Shown here: piece by piece, positions 37,809 to 46,505 of the stretch
How the letters are laid out: every line of letters begins with the position of its first letter
How positions within the stretch are numbered: the first letter of the stretch is position 1
Assembly (NCBI GenBank): GCA_964538915.1
Contig: CAZIFB010000017.1
Span: forward strand, 20,567-84,566
From: JAEUHQ01 sp964538915
GTDB lineage: Bacteria > Planctomycetota > UBA1135 > UBA2386
DNA: 64,000 nt
Reading direction: 5' to 3'
The notes under the pieces: model-generated
Databases searched by the model: none
The model's input: the letters and a program-made list of their open reading frames with translations, nothing else
What the model was told of the DNA's origin: nothing
Translations under genes and position numbers: made by a program

Positions 37809-37848
37809 GATCGCACGACGGCGACCGCCTCGGCAAGCATCGTTCGTG

Positions 37849-37865
37849 CCCGATACGGGATCGGG
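37849..37865. terminator. Short hairpin downstream of the gene ending at 37875
   Basis: CCCGAT (37849-37854) and ATCGGG (37860-37865) form a 6-bp stem with a 5-base loop, 10 bases after the stop of the minus-strand secreted protein gene. No T-tract follows. A weak terminator or attenuating hairpin is possible. Confidence 0.25.
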
Positions 37866-37874
37866 GCCGCCGGA

Positions 37875-39998
37875 CTAGAACGCGTTCACGAAGCTCGCGA
37901 CGCCGCCCGCCATCGCGCCGCCGAACGGATTCAGGGTGCCGGCCTCGACGAGCACGATGGCGGTCGCGAAGAACTGGCTGCCCGGGGGCATGCCCGGCGG
38001 CACCGTGAGCGGCGTCGCCAGCACCGGCGAACTGCCGAGGAATGCGGTCAGGATGTCGAGGCCGCCGACCCACAGCACACAGCCGGGCAAGCCGAGCGAA
38101 TCGAGCGGCGTTCCCGACGGGTTCGGCCATGGACTCACGATCGTCACACCGAAGTACACCCCGCTGCCCGGCGCCGTTTCGGGGATGCCGCTCACGGTGT
38201 ACGAGACGAGCGTGCCTGCGGTCGGCGTGGACACCGGCGCCGGCGAGGCGGTGATCGACACTCCGTGGCAGCCCACACCGTAGGCCGAGTGCGACGCAGG
38301 CGCAGTCGGCAGGACGACCTGTGCGAACGAACCCTGGCTCAGATTCCAGTACGTGCCCGTCGGTGCGGTTTCGAGACGGATCGCGCGCACCATGTACGTC
38401 GACGGACCGACCAGCGGGGCCGGATCGACGAACGCCGTTCCCGCGACGATCGCCGACGAGATGCGGACGAACGGTCCCGCCGCCGATGCGGCGCGGTAGA
38501 CGTGGTAGCCGGCCACCGGGTCGGCGCTCGCGTTCCATCCGACGCTCGCCGCGGGCCACAGGTCGGCGACCGAGACCGCGGTAGGCGGCGCGACCACGTG
38601 CTGACGCAGCGTCGGGTCGCCCATCAGGGCGACGTGCACACCGCGCGCCGACAGACCCGCCGCGGACGAGTCGTTCTGGCTGAGTCGTACGCACTGGCCG
38701 ATCGGCGCACCGAGCGCCATCGGATGGAATTGCCAGTGCGGACGCCCGGCCCAGACGCTCGCCAAGGTCCAGCCCTGGCACAGCGGGGCCCTGAGGAAGT
38801 TGTCGGTCGAGTCCCAGTCGCCGAAGTAGCTGCCGAACAGCATCGTGAACACCGTCCGGTTGCTGCTCGCGGCGAAGTCCGTCGTCGACCCGACGCCGCT
38901 GGCACCCGAGAACCAGCCGCCGCCGCATCCGTACGACCAGACGTGGCCCGGGCCGCTCGAGACGTTCAGCGTGCCGAAGTAGTCCGCCGCGACGGCGTTC
39001 GCGGTACCGACGAGCGCGCTGGACGCGCGCCAACCGCTCGCGGCGAACGCCTCGCCGCCGAACCAGCCGAAGTTGTCGTCGATCACGGCCTGCTGGCCTG
39101 CCGTGAAGACCTTGTGCCGCCAGTCGTGGTCCTTGTCGAGGTACGCGGCGAGCAGCGCGTCTTCGCCGGCGGCGAACGAGGGCATGTTCGCGAAGTCGAC
39201 GCGACCGACCGCGAGATCGACGTCGCTCGGGAGCGACGACTGGTCGAACTTGCCGTCGCCGGGCACGTTCCTGTTCTCGACGCGCGACGCGCCGGTGTTG
39301 TCGACCGAGGCGTCGGTCCACAGCCCGTTCACCTCACCGTAGTAGACGTCCGCGGGCCAGGCGCCGTAGTGGTCGGGCACGTGGCCGTCGGGCGCCATCG
39401 AACCCGAGTACGGCACCGGGACGTGCCCGAGCACGAAGACCGTCGTGACCTGGCCGAGGTGCGCGGCGAAGTCGGCGGCGACCAGCGCCCGCACCGAGGG
39501 CACGCTCGTGCCCGGCGTCACGTCGTGACGCAGCACGCCGTAGCCGTCGCCGACGAGGTCCTCGACGAGGCGGTCGAGGCGACTGCCGAGCGACGCGACC
39601 TTCGACGCGTCGACGAGCAGCACGACCTTGCCGCGGTCCTCGATCGCATCCGCGGCGATGCCCGCAGTCGCGAAGCCGTTGCCGGCCGGCGAACCCGCGC
39701 GCTGGAACCAGTACTCGTAGCGCGTGCCGACCACGACGGCGCTGTCGGTCCACGCAGTGGCCGCGCCGCCACCCGGCACCGCAGCAGGAACGCCCCAGAC
39801 GAGCGAGCCGGGTGCGCGGCGCCGCACCGTGTAGCTCGTGGCGCCTGCCTCCGCGGGCCAGCTGAAGACGATCGCCGGGGGAGTCGTCTGCACCGTCGCA
39901 TCGACCCGAACGGCCGCCTGCTGCGCCGTCTGGGCGAACAGAGCGGAACCCGAGATCACGAGGCACGACGCGAGGAGCGACGGTCGCAGCATGGACAT
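37875..39998 (-). CDS. Large secreted protein with fibronectin-type domains and planctomycete C-terminal module
   Basis: A 707-residue exported protein (signal peptide about 1-21). An Fn3-like domain at about 30-115 (PPAIVFSWPAEAGATSYTVRRR) precedes a central domain of about 350 residues. The centre contains KVVLLVDASKVASLGSRLD, VFVLGHVPVPYSG, VDLAVGRVDFANMPSF and VALMGDPTLRQHVV, patterns that recall C25/gingipain-like secreted proteins, but no catalytic dyad is claimed. A second Fn3-like segment follows (AVSVADLWPAASVGWNASA). The last 130 residues (from YGVGCHGVSI) form a module that recurs, in diverged form, in two other exported proteins of this window. ATGs at 39998 and 39992 are both possible starts. 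Confidence 0.7.
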   Translation of the reverse strand: MSMLRPSLLASCLVISGSALFAQTAQQAAVRVDATVQTTPPAIVFSWPAEAGATSYTVRRRAPGSLVWGVPAAVPGGGAATAWTDSAVVVGTRYEYWFQRAGSPAGNGFATAGIAADAIEDRGKVVLLVDASKVASLGSRLDRLVEDLVGDGYGVLRHDVTPGTSVPSVRALVAADFAAHLGQVTTVFVLGHVPVPYSGSMAPDGHVPDHYGAWPADVYYGEVNGLWTDASVDNTGASRVENRNVPGDGKFDQSSLPSDVDLAVGRVDFANMPSFAAGEDALLAAYLDKDHDWRHKVFTAGQQAVIDDNFGWFGGEAFAASGWRASSALVGTANAVAADYFGTLNVSSGPGHVWSYGCGGGWFSGASGVGSTTDFAASSNRTVFTMLFGSYFGDWDSTDNFLRAPLCQGWTLASVWAGRPHWQFHPMALGAPIGQCVRLSQNDSSAAGLSARGVHVALMGDPTLRQHVVAPPTAVSVADLWPAASVGWNASADPVAGYHVYRAASAAGPFVRISSAIVAGTAFVDPAPLVGPSTYMVRAIRLETAPTGTYWNLSQGSFAQVVLPTAPASHSAYGVGCHGVSITASPAPVSTPTAGTLVSYTVSGIPETAPGSGVYFGVTIVSPWPNPSGTPLDSLGLPGCVLWVGGLDILTAFLGSSPVLATPLTVPPGMPPGSQFFATAIVLVEAGTLNPFGGAMAGGVASFVNAF

Positions 39999-40045
39999 CA
40001 CCACGAAGGCGAGGGACCGGGCGGAGCGCCGAGAGTATCGCGGTG

Positions 40046-40636
40046 TCAGCCAGCCTTGTCGGCGTGCCGCGCAACACCCGCCGTCACGCAGAACCGCAGC
40101 GCTTCTTCGACCTTCATGTCGATCGCGCGCACCCGGTCGCGCGGCACGACGACCGTGAATCCGCCGAGCTGGTAGCTCATGGGCAGGTAGACCGCGACCT
40201 TGCCCTCGCCGACGTCCGGCAGGTCGTCGAAGTCCTCGCGTGTGAGGAAGCCGATCAGCTCCATGCCCTTCGCCTGCTCCACCATCACCACCCTGCGGAA
40301 CGGCCGCTCGTCCGCGCTGCCGAACAGCCGTACGACGTCGACGATCATCCCGTAGACCGACTTCACGACCGGGATCCGTTCGAGCAGGGCCGTGAGGCGC
40401 GCGTAGACCTTCCGCACGACGAAGGAGTACATGAGGAGGCCGATCACCATCACGAGGACGATCGACATCGCGAACCCCATCCCGGGCCAGTAGCGCGCTT
40501 CGCCGAGGAACGGCACGAGCACGCTGCGCAGCAATTGCTCGCCCGTCGCGACCGCCCACCAGACGAGGTAACCGGTCAGTGCCAAGGGCAAGATCGCCGC
40601 GAGACCACGGAAGAAGAGCTTCGCCAGGAACCGCAT
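40046..40636 (-). CDS. DUF502 family membrane protein
   Basis: A 196-residue inner-membrane protein. Two transmembrane helices, about 6-28 (FFRGLAAILPLALTGYLVWW) and 54-76 (GFAMSIVLVMVIGLLMYSFV), precede the conserved DUF502 signatures RIPVVKSVYGMIVDVVRLF and GFLTRE. A soluble domain with VYLPMSYQLGGFTVVVPRDRV ends the protein. Function is unknown in all bacteria; plant homologues (LCV-like/COV) influence vascular patterning. The ATG at 40636 starts right at the conserved N-terminus. It is divergent from the gene at 40813. Confidence 0.88.
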   Translation of the reverse strand: MRFLAKLFFRGLAAILPLALTGYLVWWAVATGEQLLRSVLVPFLGEARYWPGMGFAMSIVLVMVIGLLMYSFVVRKVYARLTALLERIPVVKSVYGMIVDVVRLFGSADERPFRRVVMVEQAKGMELIGFLTREDFDDLPDVGEGKVAVYLPMSYQLGGFTVVVPRDRVRAIDMKVEEALRFCVTAGVARHADKAG

Positions 40637-40800
40637 CTCCTCATCGTGCCACGCCGAACCGCGCTTTCCCCCGCGTGTCTTCCGGCCGAGACAATGGCAT
40701 GTCCGAACCGCGACGCCAGGGACCCGATGCCCGCGAGGCCGGCCGGAACCGCGGGGCCAGCGATTCGGTATCCTTGTTGCTGGCCGCGCGGCCCCTCCCA

Positions 40801-40808
40801 GGAGGAGA
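40801..40808 (+). promoter_or_regulatory. Strong Shine-Dalgarno site (GGAGGAGA)
   Basis: GGAGGAGA ends 4 bases before the ATG at 40813. It is one of the few near-perfect anti-16S matches in the window and fixes the start of the secreted TPR protein, whose reading frame is otherwise open far upstream. Confidence 0.75.
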
Positions 40809-40812
40809 TCCC

Positions 40813-42663
40813 ATGAACGACCGTCGATTCCAGACCCGGCTCCTCGGCGTGCTGTTGCTCGCCTTCGTCGCGGCACCGATCGCCGCACAGCGTCCGACAC
40901 CCCAGCCGCGGCCGTCGGCCGGCCAGGGCCCTCGACCCGCACCCGCGCCGAGTCCTCGCCCGTCGGTGTCTCCGGCGCCCCGGCCCTCGGTGACTCCGAC
41001 CCCGCGCCCACCGGCGCCCCAGGCACCCGTTTCGCGGCCTGCGCCGATGCCGCGACCGGCACCGGTTTCGCGACCGCCCGTCAGTTCCCCGACGCCGCGG
41101 GTCGCACCGCGCCCGGCGCCTGCACCCGCACCGCGCCCCGAACCCGTCATCCGCCAACCCGGGCAACCCCGCGTTCCGGGCGTCACCCCGACGCCGTCGC
41201 CGATCGACACCGGACGTCGTCCCGCGCCCACACCACGCATCACGCGCCCGAGCGAGCCGAGCGCGCCGGCGCCGGTGACGCGCACCCGCGACGAGCTGCC
41301 GACCCGCGGGCCGGGCCGCAGCACCGAAGCGCGCGACAACGTCTACCGCGGTCCCGCCCTGTCGCCGCGCACACGCACCGACGACGTGGCTCCGCGCCCT
41401 TACCCGGGCACCGTGCGCTCGCCCGTCGCGCCGACCCAGCGCGCGCCGGTCAACACCGGGAGCCGCGAGCCCGTCGTTCGGCCGCGCCCGAGCGACAGCC
41501 GCCCCGGCCGCTACGCCCCGCGGGACGAAGTGCCGCGTTCGACCACGGGCGGCGTCTCGCCGCGAGTCCGTTCGCCGGAGTCCGCGACGAGCAACGTTCG
41601 CGCGCCCGTCGCCGCCGTCGATGCGACCCCGCGCCTCGTGCCCCGTTCGACGTCCCCGCGCCTGACCGTTCCCCGCAGCGCGACGACGAGCGGCGCATCG
41701 CTCGTGAGCGGGCTGCGCGTGCCGGCGCGCGCATACGACTACGGCAGCCACTATGGGCATCGCGATTCGTGCCGCAGCGTGTTCTGGAACACCTGGTGGG
41801 ATCCGTGCCGCTACGACTCGTTCGGGAGCTGGTCGTGGTACGGCGGCTGCAGCACCTTCGGCTGGAGCCTCTCGTTCTGGCACCCGTGGTACTGGTACCG
41901 CACCCACTACTGGAACAGCTGCTACTTCGACACGTGGTGGTACCTGCGGTCCCGTCCGACCTGCGCGTCGACGAACTACTGGTGGTACCCGTCGTCGACG
42001 TACTGCCCGACCTACCTGTACGTGCCCAGCAGTTCGGTCGTCTATGTGGAACGTGAGCCGGCTGCGGCGTCCGCGCCCGCCGAAGGGGAAGTCGTCGTCG
42101 CCGGATCCGGAGTCGGAGACGGCGGCAGCATCGCTCGCGTCGTCGCAACGCCGGACACCGCCGCCGCCCGCGCCGAGACGACGGAGACCCTCGCGAAGAA
42201 GTACGTCGAACTCGGCGACTTCTACTTCGAGGCCGGGCGATTCACGGACGCTGCCGACGCCTACTCGCGCGCGCGCGGCTACTCGCCGGACAACGCCTCG
42301 ATCCACTTCGCCCTCGCGGACGCGTCGTTCGCGACCGGTGACTACCACTTCGCCGCGTTCCTGATCGGCGAAGCCGTGCGCCTGCAACCGGCGATCGTGT
42401 CCGCCGAAATCGACCGCCGCGTCTACTACGGCGACCCCAAGCTGTTCGAGCAGCAGATGGACGAACTGAACCGCTACGTCGAGGCGAAGCCGTACGACGC
42501 GCAGGCGCAGCTGGTGCTGGGCTACAACCTGCGCTTCTCGGGCAAGCCGGTCGCCGCCGCGGCAGCGTTCCGCCGGGTGCTGCAGGTGTCCCCGGAGAAT
42601 CGCGCCGCCGCCGCGTTCCTCGCGGCCCTCGAACCCGCGGGCTCCGAAGCGACGATCCGCTGA
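40813..42663 (+). CDS. Secreted protein: Pro/Arg-rich stalk, Trp/Tyr/Cys-rich core, C-terminal TPRs
   Basis: A 616-residue exported protein (signal peptide 1-26, cleavage after AAQ). Residues 27 to about 300 are a low-complexity Pro/Ala/Arg/Ser/Thr tract with PRPAP- and TPTPRP-like repeats, probably extended and wall- or surface-spanning. Residues 308-412 are extraordinarily aromatic: 14 Trp, about 16 Tyr and six regularly spaced Cys (C320, C332, C346, C370, C384, C398), in motifs such as SCRSVFWNTWWDPCRYDS. Residues about 440-610 contain TPR-like helices (YVELGDFYFEAGRFTDAADAYSRA and later copies). The family was not recognised. An even number of Cys suggests disulfides. The start is set by the GGAGGAGA site. 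Confidence 0.8.
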   Translation: MNDRRFQTRLLGVLLLAFVAAPIAAQRPTPQPRPSAGQGPRPAPAPSPRPSVSPAPRPSVTPTPRPPAPQAPVSRPAPMPRPAPVSRPPVSSPTPRVAPRPAPAPAPRPEPVIRQPGQPRVPGVTPTPSPIDTGRRPAPTPRITRPSEPSAPAPVTRTRDELPTRGPGRSTEARDNVYRGPALSPRTRTDDVAPRPYPGTVRSPVAPTQRAPVNTGSREPVVRPRPSDSRPGRYAPRDEVPRSTTGGVSPRVRSPESATSNVRAPVAAVDATPRLVPRSTSPRLTVPRSATTSGASLVSGLRVPARAYDYGSHYGHRDSCRSVFWNTWWDPCRYDSFGSWSWYGGCSTFGWSLSFWHPWYWYRTHYWNSCYFDTWWYLRSRPTCASTNYWWYPSSTYCPTYLYVPSSSVVYVEREPAAASAPAEGEVVVAGSGVGDGGSIARVVATPDTAAARAETTETLAKKYVELGDFYFEAGRFTDAADAYSRARGYSPDNASIHFALADASFATGDYHFAAFLIGEAVRLQPAIVSAEIDRRVYYGDPKLFEQQMDELNRYVEAKPYDAQAQLVLGYNLRFSGKPVAAAAAFRRVLQVSPENRAAAAFLAALEPAGSEATIR

Positions 42664-42696
42664 CTCCGGAACGTCGCCTGCGGGCCCCGGCCGCGC

Positions 42697-42702
42697 TACG
42701 CT
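42697..42702 (+). promoter_or_regulatory. Putative -10 element (TACGCT) of the acyl-CoA dehydrogenase gene
   Basis: GCTACGCT ends 11 bases before the ATG at 42713. The same element type and spacing are seen at pepN and tetR. No clear -35 was found. Confidence 0.35.
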
Positions 42703-42712
42703 CCGGCCGCGA

Positions 42713-43888
42713 ATGGCCCGCCGAATCGACACCTACCTCGCCGACCTCGTCAGCCCCGAGAAGTTCGCCTTCTACGAAACCGTCCGCGACTTCGGCGACG
42801 CCGAGGTCGCCCCCCATCTGCTGCACTGGGAGCGCGAGCACCAGCTCGTCCCCGACGACTGCATCAGGAAGATGGGCGAGCTCGGCCTGTTCGGCCTGCC
42901 GATCGCCGAGGAGTTCGGCGGCCAGGGCGGCGACCACACCGACCTCGTCCTGATGGGCCTGGCGCTCGGCTACCACAGCCAGGCGGTCGCGATCACGCCG
43001 GGCGCGGCGATCTCGCTCGGCGCGAAGCCCCTGCAGCTGTGCGGTTCGGCCGCGCAGAAGAAGGCGCACCTGCCGGCGCTGGCGCGCGGCGAACGCATGT
43101 TCGTGTTCGGCCTGTCCGAACCCGGTCGCGGCAGCGACGCCGCGAACCCGCAAGTGACGGCAGTCCGGCGCGGTTCCAACTGGGTGCTGAACGGCGAGAA
43201 GTGCTGGTCGACCAACGCGCGCTGGGCGAGTCACGTCGTCGTGCACGCCCTGACGAACCCCAACGGCCCGAACGGCAAGCGTTCGACGTGCTTCATCGTC
43301 CCGATGGCGCAGAAGGGCGTCTTCTACCAGGAGATGTCCGGCAAGAAGGTGTGGGAGCAGTCCTCCACCGGTTCGATCATGCTCGAAAACGTCGAGGTCG
43401 GCGACGACGCGATCCTCGGCACCGAGAACGACGGCTTCAAGGTGATGGTGACGACGCTGAACGGCGGCCGCCTCTTCATCGCGTCGCTCGCACTCGCTTC
43501 CCTCGCGTTCGCGCTCGACAAGACGCGCGTCTACGCCGAGGAGCGCATCCAGTTCGACGAGAAGCCGATCGGCCGCTTCCAGCGCGTGCAGGACGTCGTC
43601 GTCGACATGGACATCGCCCTCGAGCGAGGCCTCACGTGGCTCGTGCACTGCTGCAAGCTCTACGAGGAGAACCGCCTGTCGCGTGAGCAGGCCGCGAAGG
43701 TGAAGGTCGACTGCAGCCGCTCCGCGAGCGACCTGCTGTTGCTGGCGATGGAGGTGTGCGGCGGCGTCGCGTGCTTCGACGAGTTCGGCCTGATCCGCCA
43801 CCACAACGACCTGTTCGTGACGCGCGTCGGCGAAGGCAGCAACTTCGCGCTGAAGGACCTGATCGTCCGCCCGCTGCGCGCCAAGTGA
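42713..43888 (+). CDS. Acyl-CoA dehydrogenase family protein
   Basis: A 391-residue FAD enzyme that oxidises an acyl-CoA to the 2-enoyl-CoA. All three domains are present: an N-terminal helical domain (KMGELGLFGLPIAEEFGGQG), the middle beta domain with the flavin motif FGLSEPGRGSDAANP and LNGEKCWSTNARW, and a C-terminal helical domain including GRFQRVQDVVVDMDI and MEVCGGVACFDEFG. The usual catalytic-Glu region reads TRVGEGSNFALKDLI, a variant of YEGTNEIQ. The acyl chain preference is unknown. It is a single-gene unit converging on the TonB cluster. Confidence 0.93.
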   Translation: MARRIDTYLADLVSPEKFAFYETVRDFGDAEVAPHLLHWEREHQLVPDDCIRKMGELGLFGLPIAEEFGGQGGDHTDLVLMGLALGYHSQAVAITPGAAISLGAKPLQLCGSAAQKKAHLPALARGERMFVFGLSEPGRGSDAANPQVTAVRRGSNWVLNGEKCWSTNARWASHVVVHALTNPNGPNGKRSTCFIVPMAQKGVFYQEMSGKKVWEQSSTGSIMLENVEVGDDAILGTENDGFKVMVTTLNGGRLFIASLALASLAFALDKTRVYAEERIQFDEKPIGRFQRVQDVVVDMDIALERGLTWLVHCCKLYEENRLSREQAAKVKVDCSRSASDLLLLAMEVCGGVACFDEFGLIRHHNDLFVTRVGEGSNFALKDLIVRPLRAK

Positions 43889-43916
43889 CGCGCCGGACGC
43901 GCCGCAGCGGCCGCGG

Positions 43917-45389
43917 TCAGCGGCCCTGGGCGATGCGCTCGATCTGCTCGAGGAACTGACGGACGTTGTCGCGCGGCTTCAGCACCTGCGCCCGGCGCAG
44001 CAGCGGGATCGCCTCGGCGTACTTGGCCTGTGAAGCGAGCAGGCGTGCGTGCGCCAGCTTCGCATCGGCCTCGAACGCCGCGATGCCGGCGGCGTGCTCG
44101 TAACGGAAGATCGCCTTGTCGACTTCGCCGTGCGCTTCGTGGAAGCGCCCGAGTCGGATCAGCGCGTCGCCGTCGAGCGGATCGAGTGCGACGACCTGCT
44201 CGAGGATCTTCGCTTCCTCCTCGCTCGCCGCGACCGTGCAGCGGGCGCGCAGGGAGAGCATCTCCTTCTTCTGCGCGTCGCTGAGAGCGGTCGCGAACTT
44301 CGCGTCGACCGCGTCGAGAACGCGCACCCCGTCGGCCACGGCTCCACGCGCAACGAGCGCCTTCGCCGCACGCAGCCCGCCCGCCAGGACGTCCTTGCCG
44401 TCCTTGGCGATCGCGCGGCAGTAGGCATCGGCGGCGAGTTCGTGGTTCTCGGCGTTCGTGTGGATGTTGCCGAGCGTGAACAGGCTCTCGGCGGTCGACT
44501 GCCCGAGTCGATCGAGGACTTCGAGGTTCTCCGCCGCCCGCTGCGGCTCGTTCATGCCGAGGAACGCCTGCGCCTGCCGCAGCCACAGCTCGCCGCGCTC
44601 GGGCTGCCCGTCGATCATCGTGCCGAACAGTGTTGCGGCCTCGGCGAAGCGCTGCTGCTTCAGCACCGCGTGCGCCAGCCCGGAGCGCCACTCCGGACGC
44701 GCGGGATCGAGCATTGCCGCGAGGCGGAACGCCGACTCGGCGGCTAGCCAGTCCTCGGAGTTCGCGTGCGAGAAGCCGAGCAGGCCGTAGATCGTCGGGC
44801 TCGCGCCACCGAGTTCGACGACGCGGCTGAACGCGAGCACGGCGCTGCGGTACTGCCCTTGCCGGTAGCGCACGAGGGCGAGGTCGTGCCACGCGCGGCG
44901 GAACTTCGGGTGCTTCTGCACGGCGGTCTCGTACGAGGCCGTCGCGCCCGCGAGGTCGTCGCGCTCGAGCAGCATCTTCGCGAGCGTCAGGTCGAACGTG
45001 GCGTTCGCCTTCGGCGCGGCGAGTGTCCGCAGCTGCGCGATCGCCTCCTCGACGCGGTTCTGCGCGCGGAGATCGACGACCTCCTGCAGGGCCTCGAATT
45101 CGTCGATCGCGAGTGCGGGCGGCTCGACGTCGGTCTCGGCGAGGTAGCTCTCGGCGAACCGTTCCCGGAACGTCGCGTCGCGCCACCATGCCGGGCCGGC
45201 CGCTTCCGCGGGCGTCGTGGCTCCGGAGTCCTGCGTCGCCGTCGCCGGCGACGCGGCGACGTCGCCTTTCGAAGCGGTCGCATCGACGACGCGCACCGGC
45301 GGCTGCGTGTCCTCGTGCGAGCTGGCACACGCGGACCACACGAACGACGCGAAGAGGGAGAAGCAGAGGGAGCGGGACATGGGCGTCAT
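43917..45389 (-). CDS. TPR lipoprotein of the TonB/TtpC system
   Basis: About 490 residues. The start at 45389 overlaps the tonB stop (ATGA); an ATG at 45380 is also possible. The N-terminus is a signal peptide with a lipobox-like SAC near residue 21. A low-complexity Ala/Thr linker follows. The rest is a chain of tetratricopeptide repeats, for example ATASYETAVQKHPKFRRAW, SAVLAFSRVVELGGASPTIY and EAIPLLRRAQVLKPRDN. A TPR protein at the end of a ttpC-exbB-exbD-tonB operon is a known arrangement in Vibrio-type TonB2 systems, where it aids the TonB complex. That role is inferred here. Confidence 0.82.
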   Translation of the reverse strand: MTPMSRSLCFSLFASFVWSACASSHEDTQPPVRVVDATASKGDVAASPATATQDSGATTPAEAAGPAWWRDATFRERFAESYLAETDVEPPALAIDEFEALQEVVDLRAQNRVEEAIAQLRTLAAPKANATFDLTLAKMLLERDDLAGATASYETAVQKHPKFRRAWHDLALVRYRQGQYRSAVLAFSRVVELGGASPTIYGLLGFSHANSEDWLAAESAFRLAAMLDPARPEWRSGLAHAVLKQQRFAEAATLFGTMIDGQPERGELWLRQAQAFLGMNEPQRAAENLEVLDRLGQSTAESLFTLGNIHTNAENHELAADAYCRAIAKDGKDVLAGGLRAAKALVARGAVADGVRVLDAVDAKFATALSDAQKKEMLSLRARCTVAASEEEAKILEQVVALDPLDGDALIRLGRFHEAHGEVDKAIFRYEHAAGIAAFEADAKLAHARLLASQAKYAEAIPLLRRAQVLKPRDNVRQFLEQIERIAQGR

Positions 45390-46057
45390 CCTTCGAACTT
45401 GAACTGCTGGCGCATCGGCGAACGCACGGCGCGACCGCCGCGTTTGCCGGGCTCGAACTTCCACTGACGGATCGCCGTGAGCACCGGCCCTTCGAACGAG
45501 GGATCCGACGAACTCTGGACGATCGGGTTCTCGACGCGACCGCTGGGGTCGACGACGAACAAAACGGTGACGGTCGCCGGGCGCCTCTTGCGCAGTGCGG
45601 CGGTGAGGACGGGCGCCGGATCGTGGATCGGGCGCGGCTTCTGCTCGAGGTCCTTCAGCGAGAACGCCGCATCGTCGGCGCCGCCGACGCCCGCGATCGC
45701 GAGCTTCGGGACGAACTCACCGAGCGAGCCGCTGCCGTCGCCACCACCACCGCCGAGCGCGGTCTCGAGCTGCGCGAGGTCGAGCGGCGGCGCGTCGTCC
45801 GCGAGGTCCGGCGGCTTCTCGTCGGACTCCTTCTTCTCTTCCTCCTGCGGCGGCTCCACGGGCGGCGGCGGCGGCAGTGCCGCGGTGTCGATCGGCACGA
45901 GCGTGAGGTCGGGCTGGTCCGGCTGCGCGATCGCTTCGAGCAGCGGGAGGACCAGGAAGCACGCGAGCGTCAGCACGATGGCGCCGATGGCCACGACGGT
46001 GCCACGGAACGCACGCACCACTCCGGACTCGCTGCGGATCGCTTCCACGGCCGTCAT
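45386..46057 (-). CDS. tonB: TonB family energy transducer
   Basis: A 223-residue protein. One N-terminal transmembrane helix (about 22-42, VVAIGAIVLTLACFLVLPLL) is followed by a Pro-rich periplasmic spacer (PPPPPVEPPQEEEKKESDEK). The C-terminal TonB domain has ATVTVLFVVDPSGRVENPIV and PVLTAIRQWKFEPGKRGGR, the conserved strand-helix pattern. The spacer is short, typical of TonB2-type transducers. It carries energy from the ExbB/ExbD motor to the outer-membrane receptor. It overlaps exbD and the TPR gene by 4 bp each. Confidence 0.92.
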   Translation of the reverse strand: MTAVEAIRSESGVVRAFRGTVVAIGAIVLTLACFLVLPLLEAIAQPDQPDLTLVPIDTAALPPPPPVEPPQEEEKKESDEKPPDLADDAPPLDLAQLETALGGGGGDGSGSLGEFVPKLAIAGVGGADDAAFSLKDLEQKPRPIHDPAPVLTAALRKRRPATVTVLFVVDPSGRVENPIVQSSSDPSFEGPVLTAIRQWKFEPGKRGGRAVRSPMRQQFKFEG

Positions 46058-46482
46058 CCCCGCCCTGCCGTGCGGCTCGTGGCGACACTGACCTTCTTGG
46101 CGCCGCCGAGCTTCGCTTCGTCGACCACCCGCACGAGGAGCCCGGACGCCGCAGCGGTGTCGGCCTGGACGATCACGGGCAGTTCGTCGCCCTTGCCCTT
46201 CTGCAGCATGCGCCGCACGACGGCCTGCACGCCCTGCACGCCGATGTTCTTGCCGCCGTAGACCACGTCACCCGACGCGGTGAGCGCGAGCAGGATGCTG
46301 TTCTTCTCGAGATGAACGGACGACGCGGCCTGAGGCTTGTCGACCTCGACGCCCGTCTCCTCGACGAAGGTCGTCGTCACGATGAAGAAGATGAGCAGGA
46401 TGAAGACCATGTCGATCATCGGCGACATGTCGATGCCTGCTTCGTTGCCTTCGTCGGCGGAGGAGTCGCGGAAACGGCCCAT
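46054..46482 (-). CDS. exbD: Biopolymer transport protein ExbD
   Basis: A 142-residue single-pass motor subunit. The N-terminal signature GIDMSPMIDMVFILLIFFIVTT-type segment (about 16-40) holds the conserved proton-carrying Asp in MIDMVFILL. The periplasmic domain has the usual QAASSVHLEKNSILLALTASG and VIVQADTAA patterns. It partners the ExbB-type proteins encoded just upstream. Its stop overlaps the tonB start by 4 bp. Confidence 0.94.
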   Translation of the reverse strand: MGRFRDSSADEGNEAGIDMSPMIDMVFILLIFFIVTTTFVEETGVEVDKPQAASSVHLEKNSILLALTASGDVVYGGKNIGVQGVQAVVRRMLQKGKGDELPVIVQADTAAASGLLVRVVDEAKLGGAKKVSVATSRTAGRG

Positions 46483-46505
46483 GGGAGTGTTCTCGGGAAG
46501 TTGGT

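Noticed and set aside
32754..40175. A 2473-codon open frame on the plus strand.
   Set aside because: It lies opposite several well-supported minus-strand genes, is extremely Arg-rich with no domain pattern, and is explained by the GC-rich third codon positions of the real genes.
40900..41700. The Pro-rich coding tract considered as a tandem DNA repeat or CRISPR-like array.
   Set aside because: The units are irregular codon-level repeats of a low-complexity protein, with no constant repeat or spacer length.
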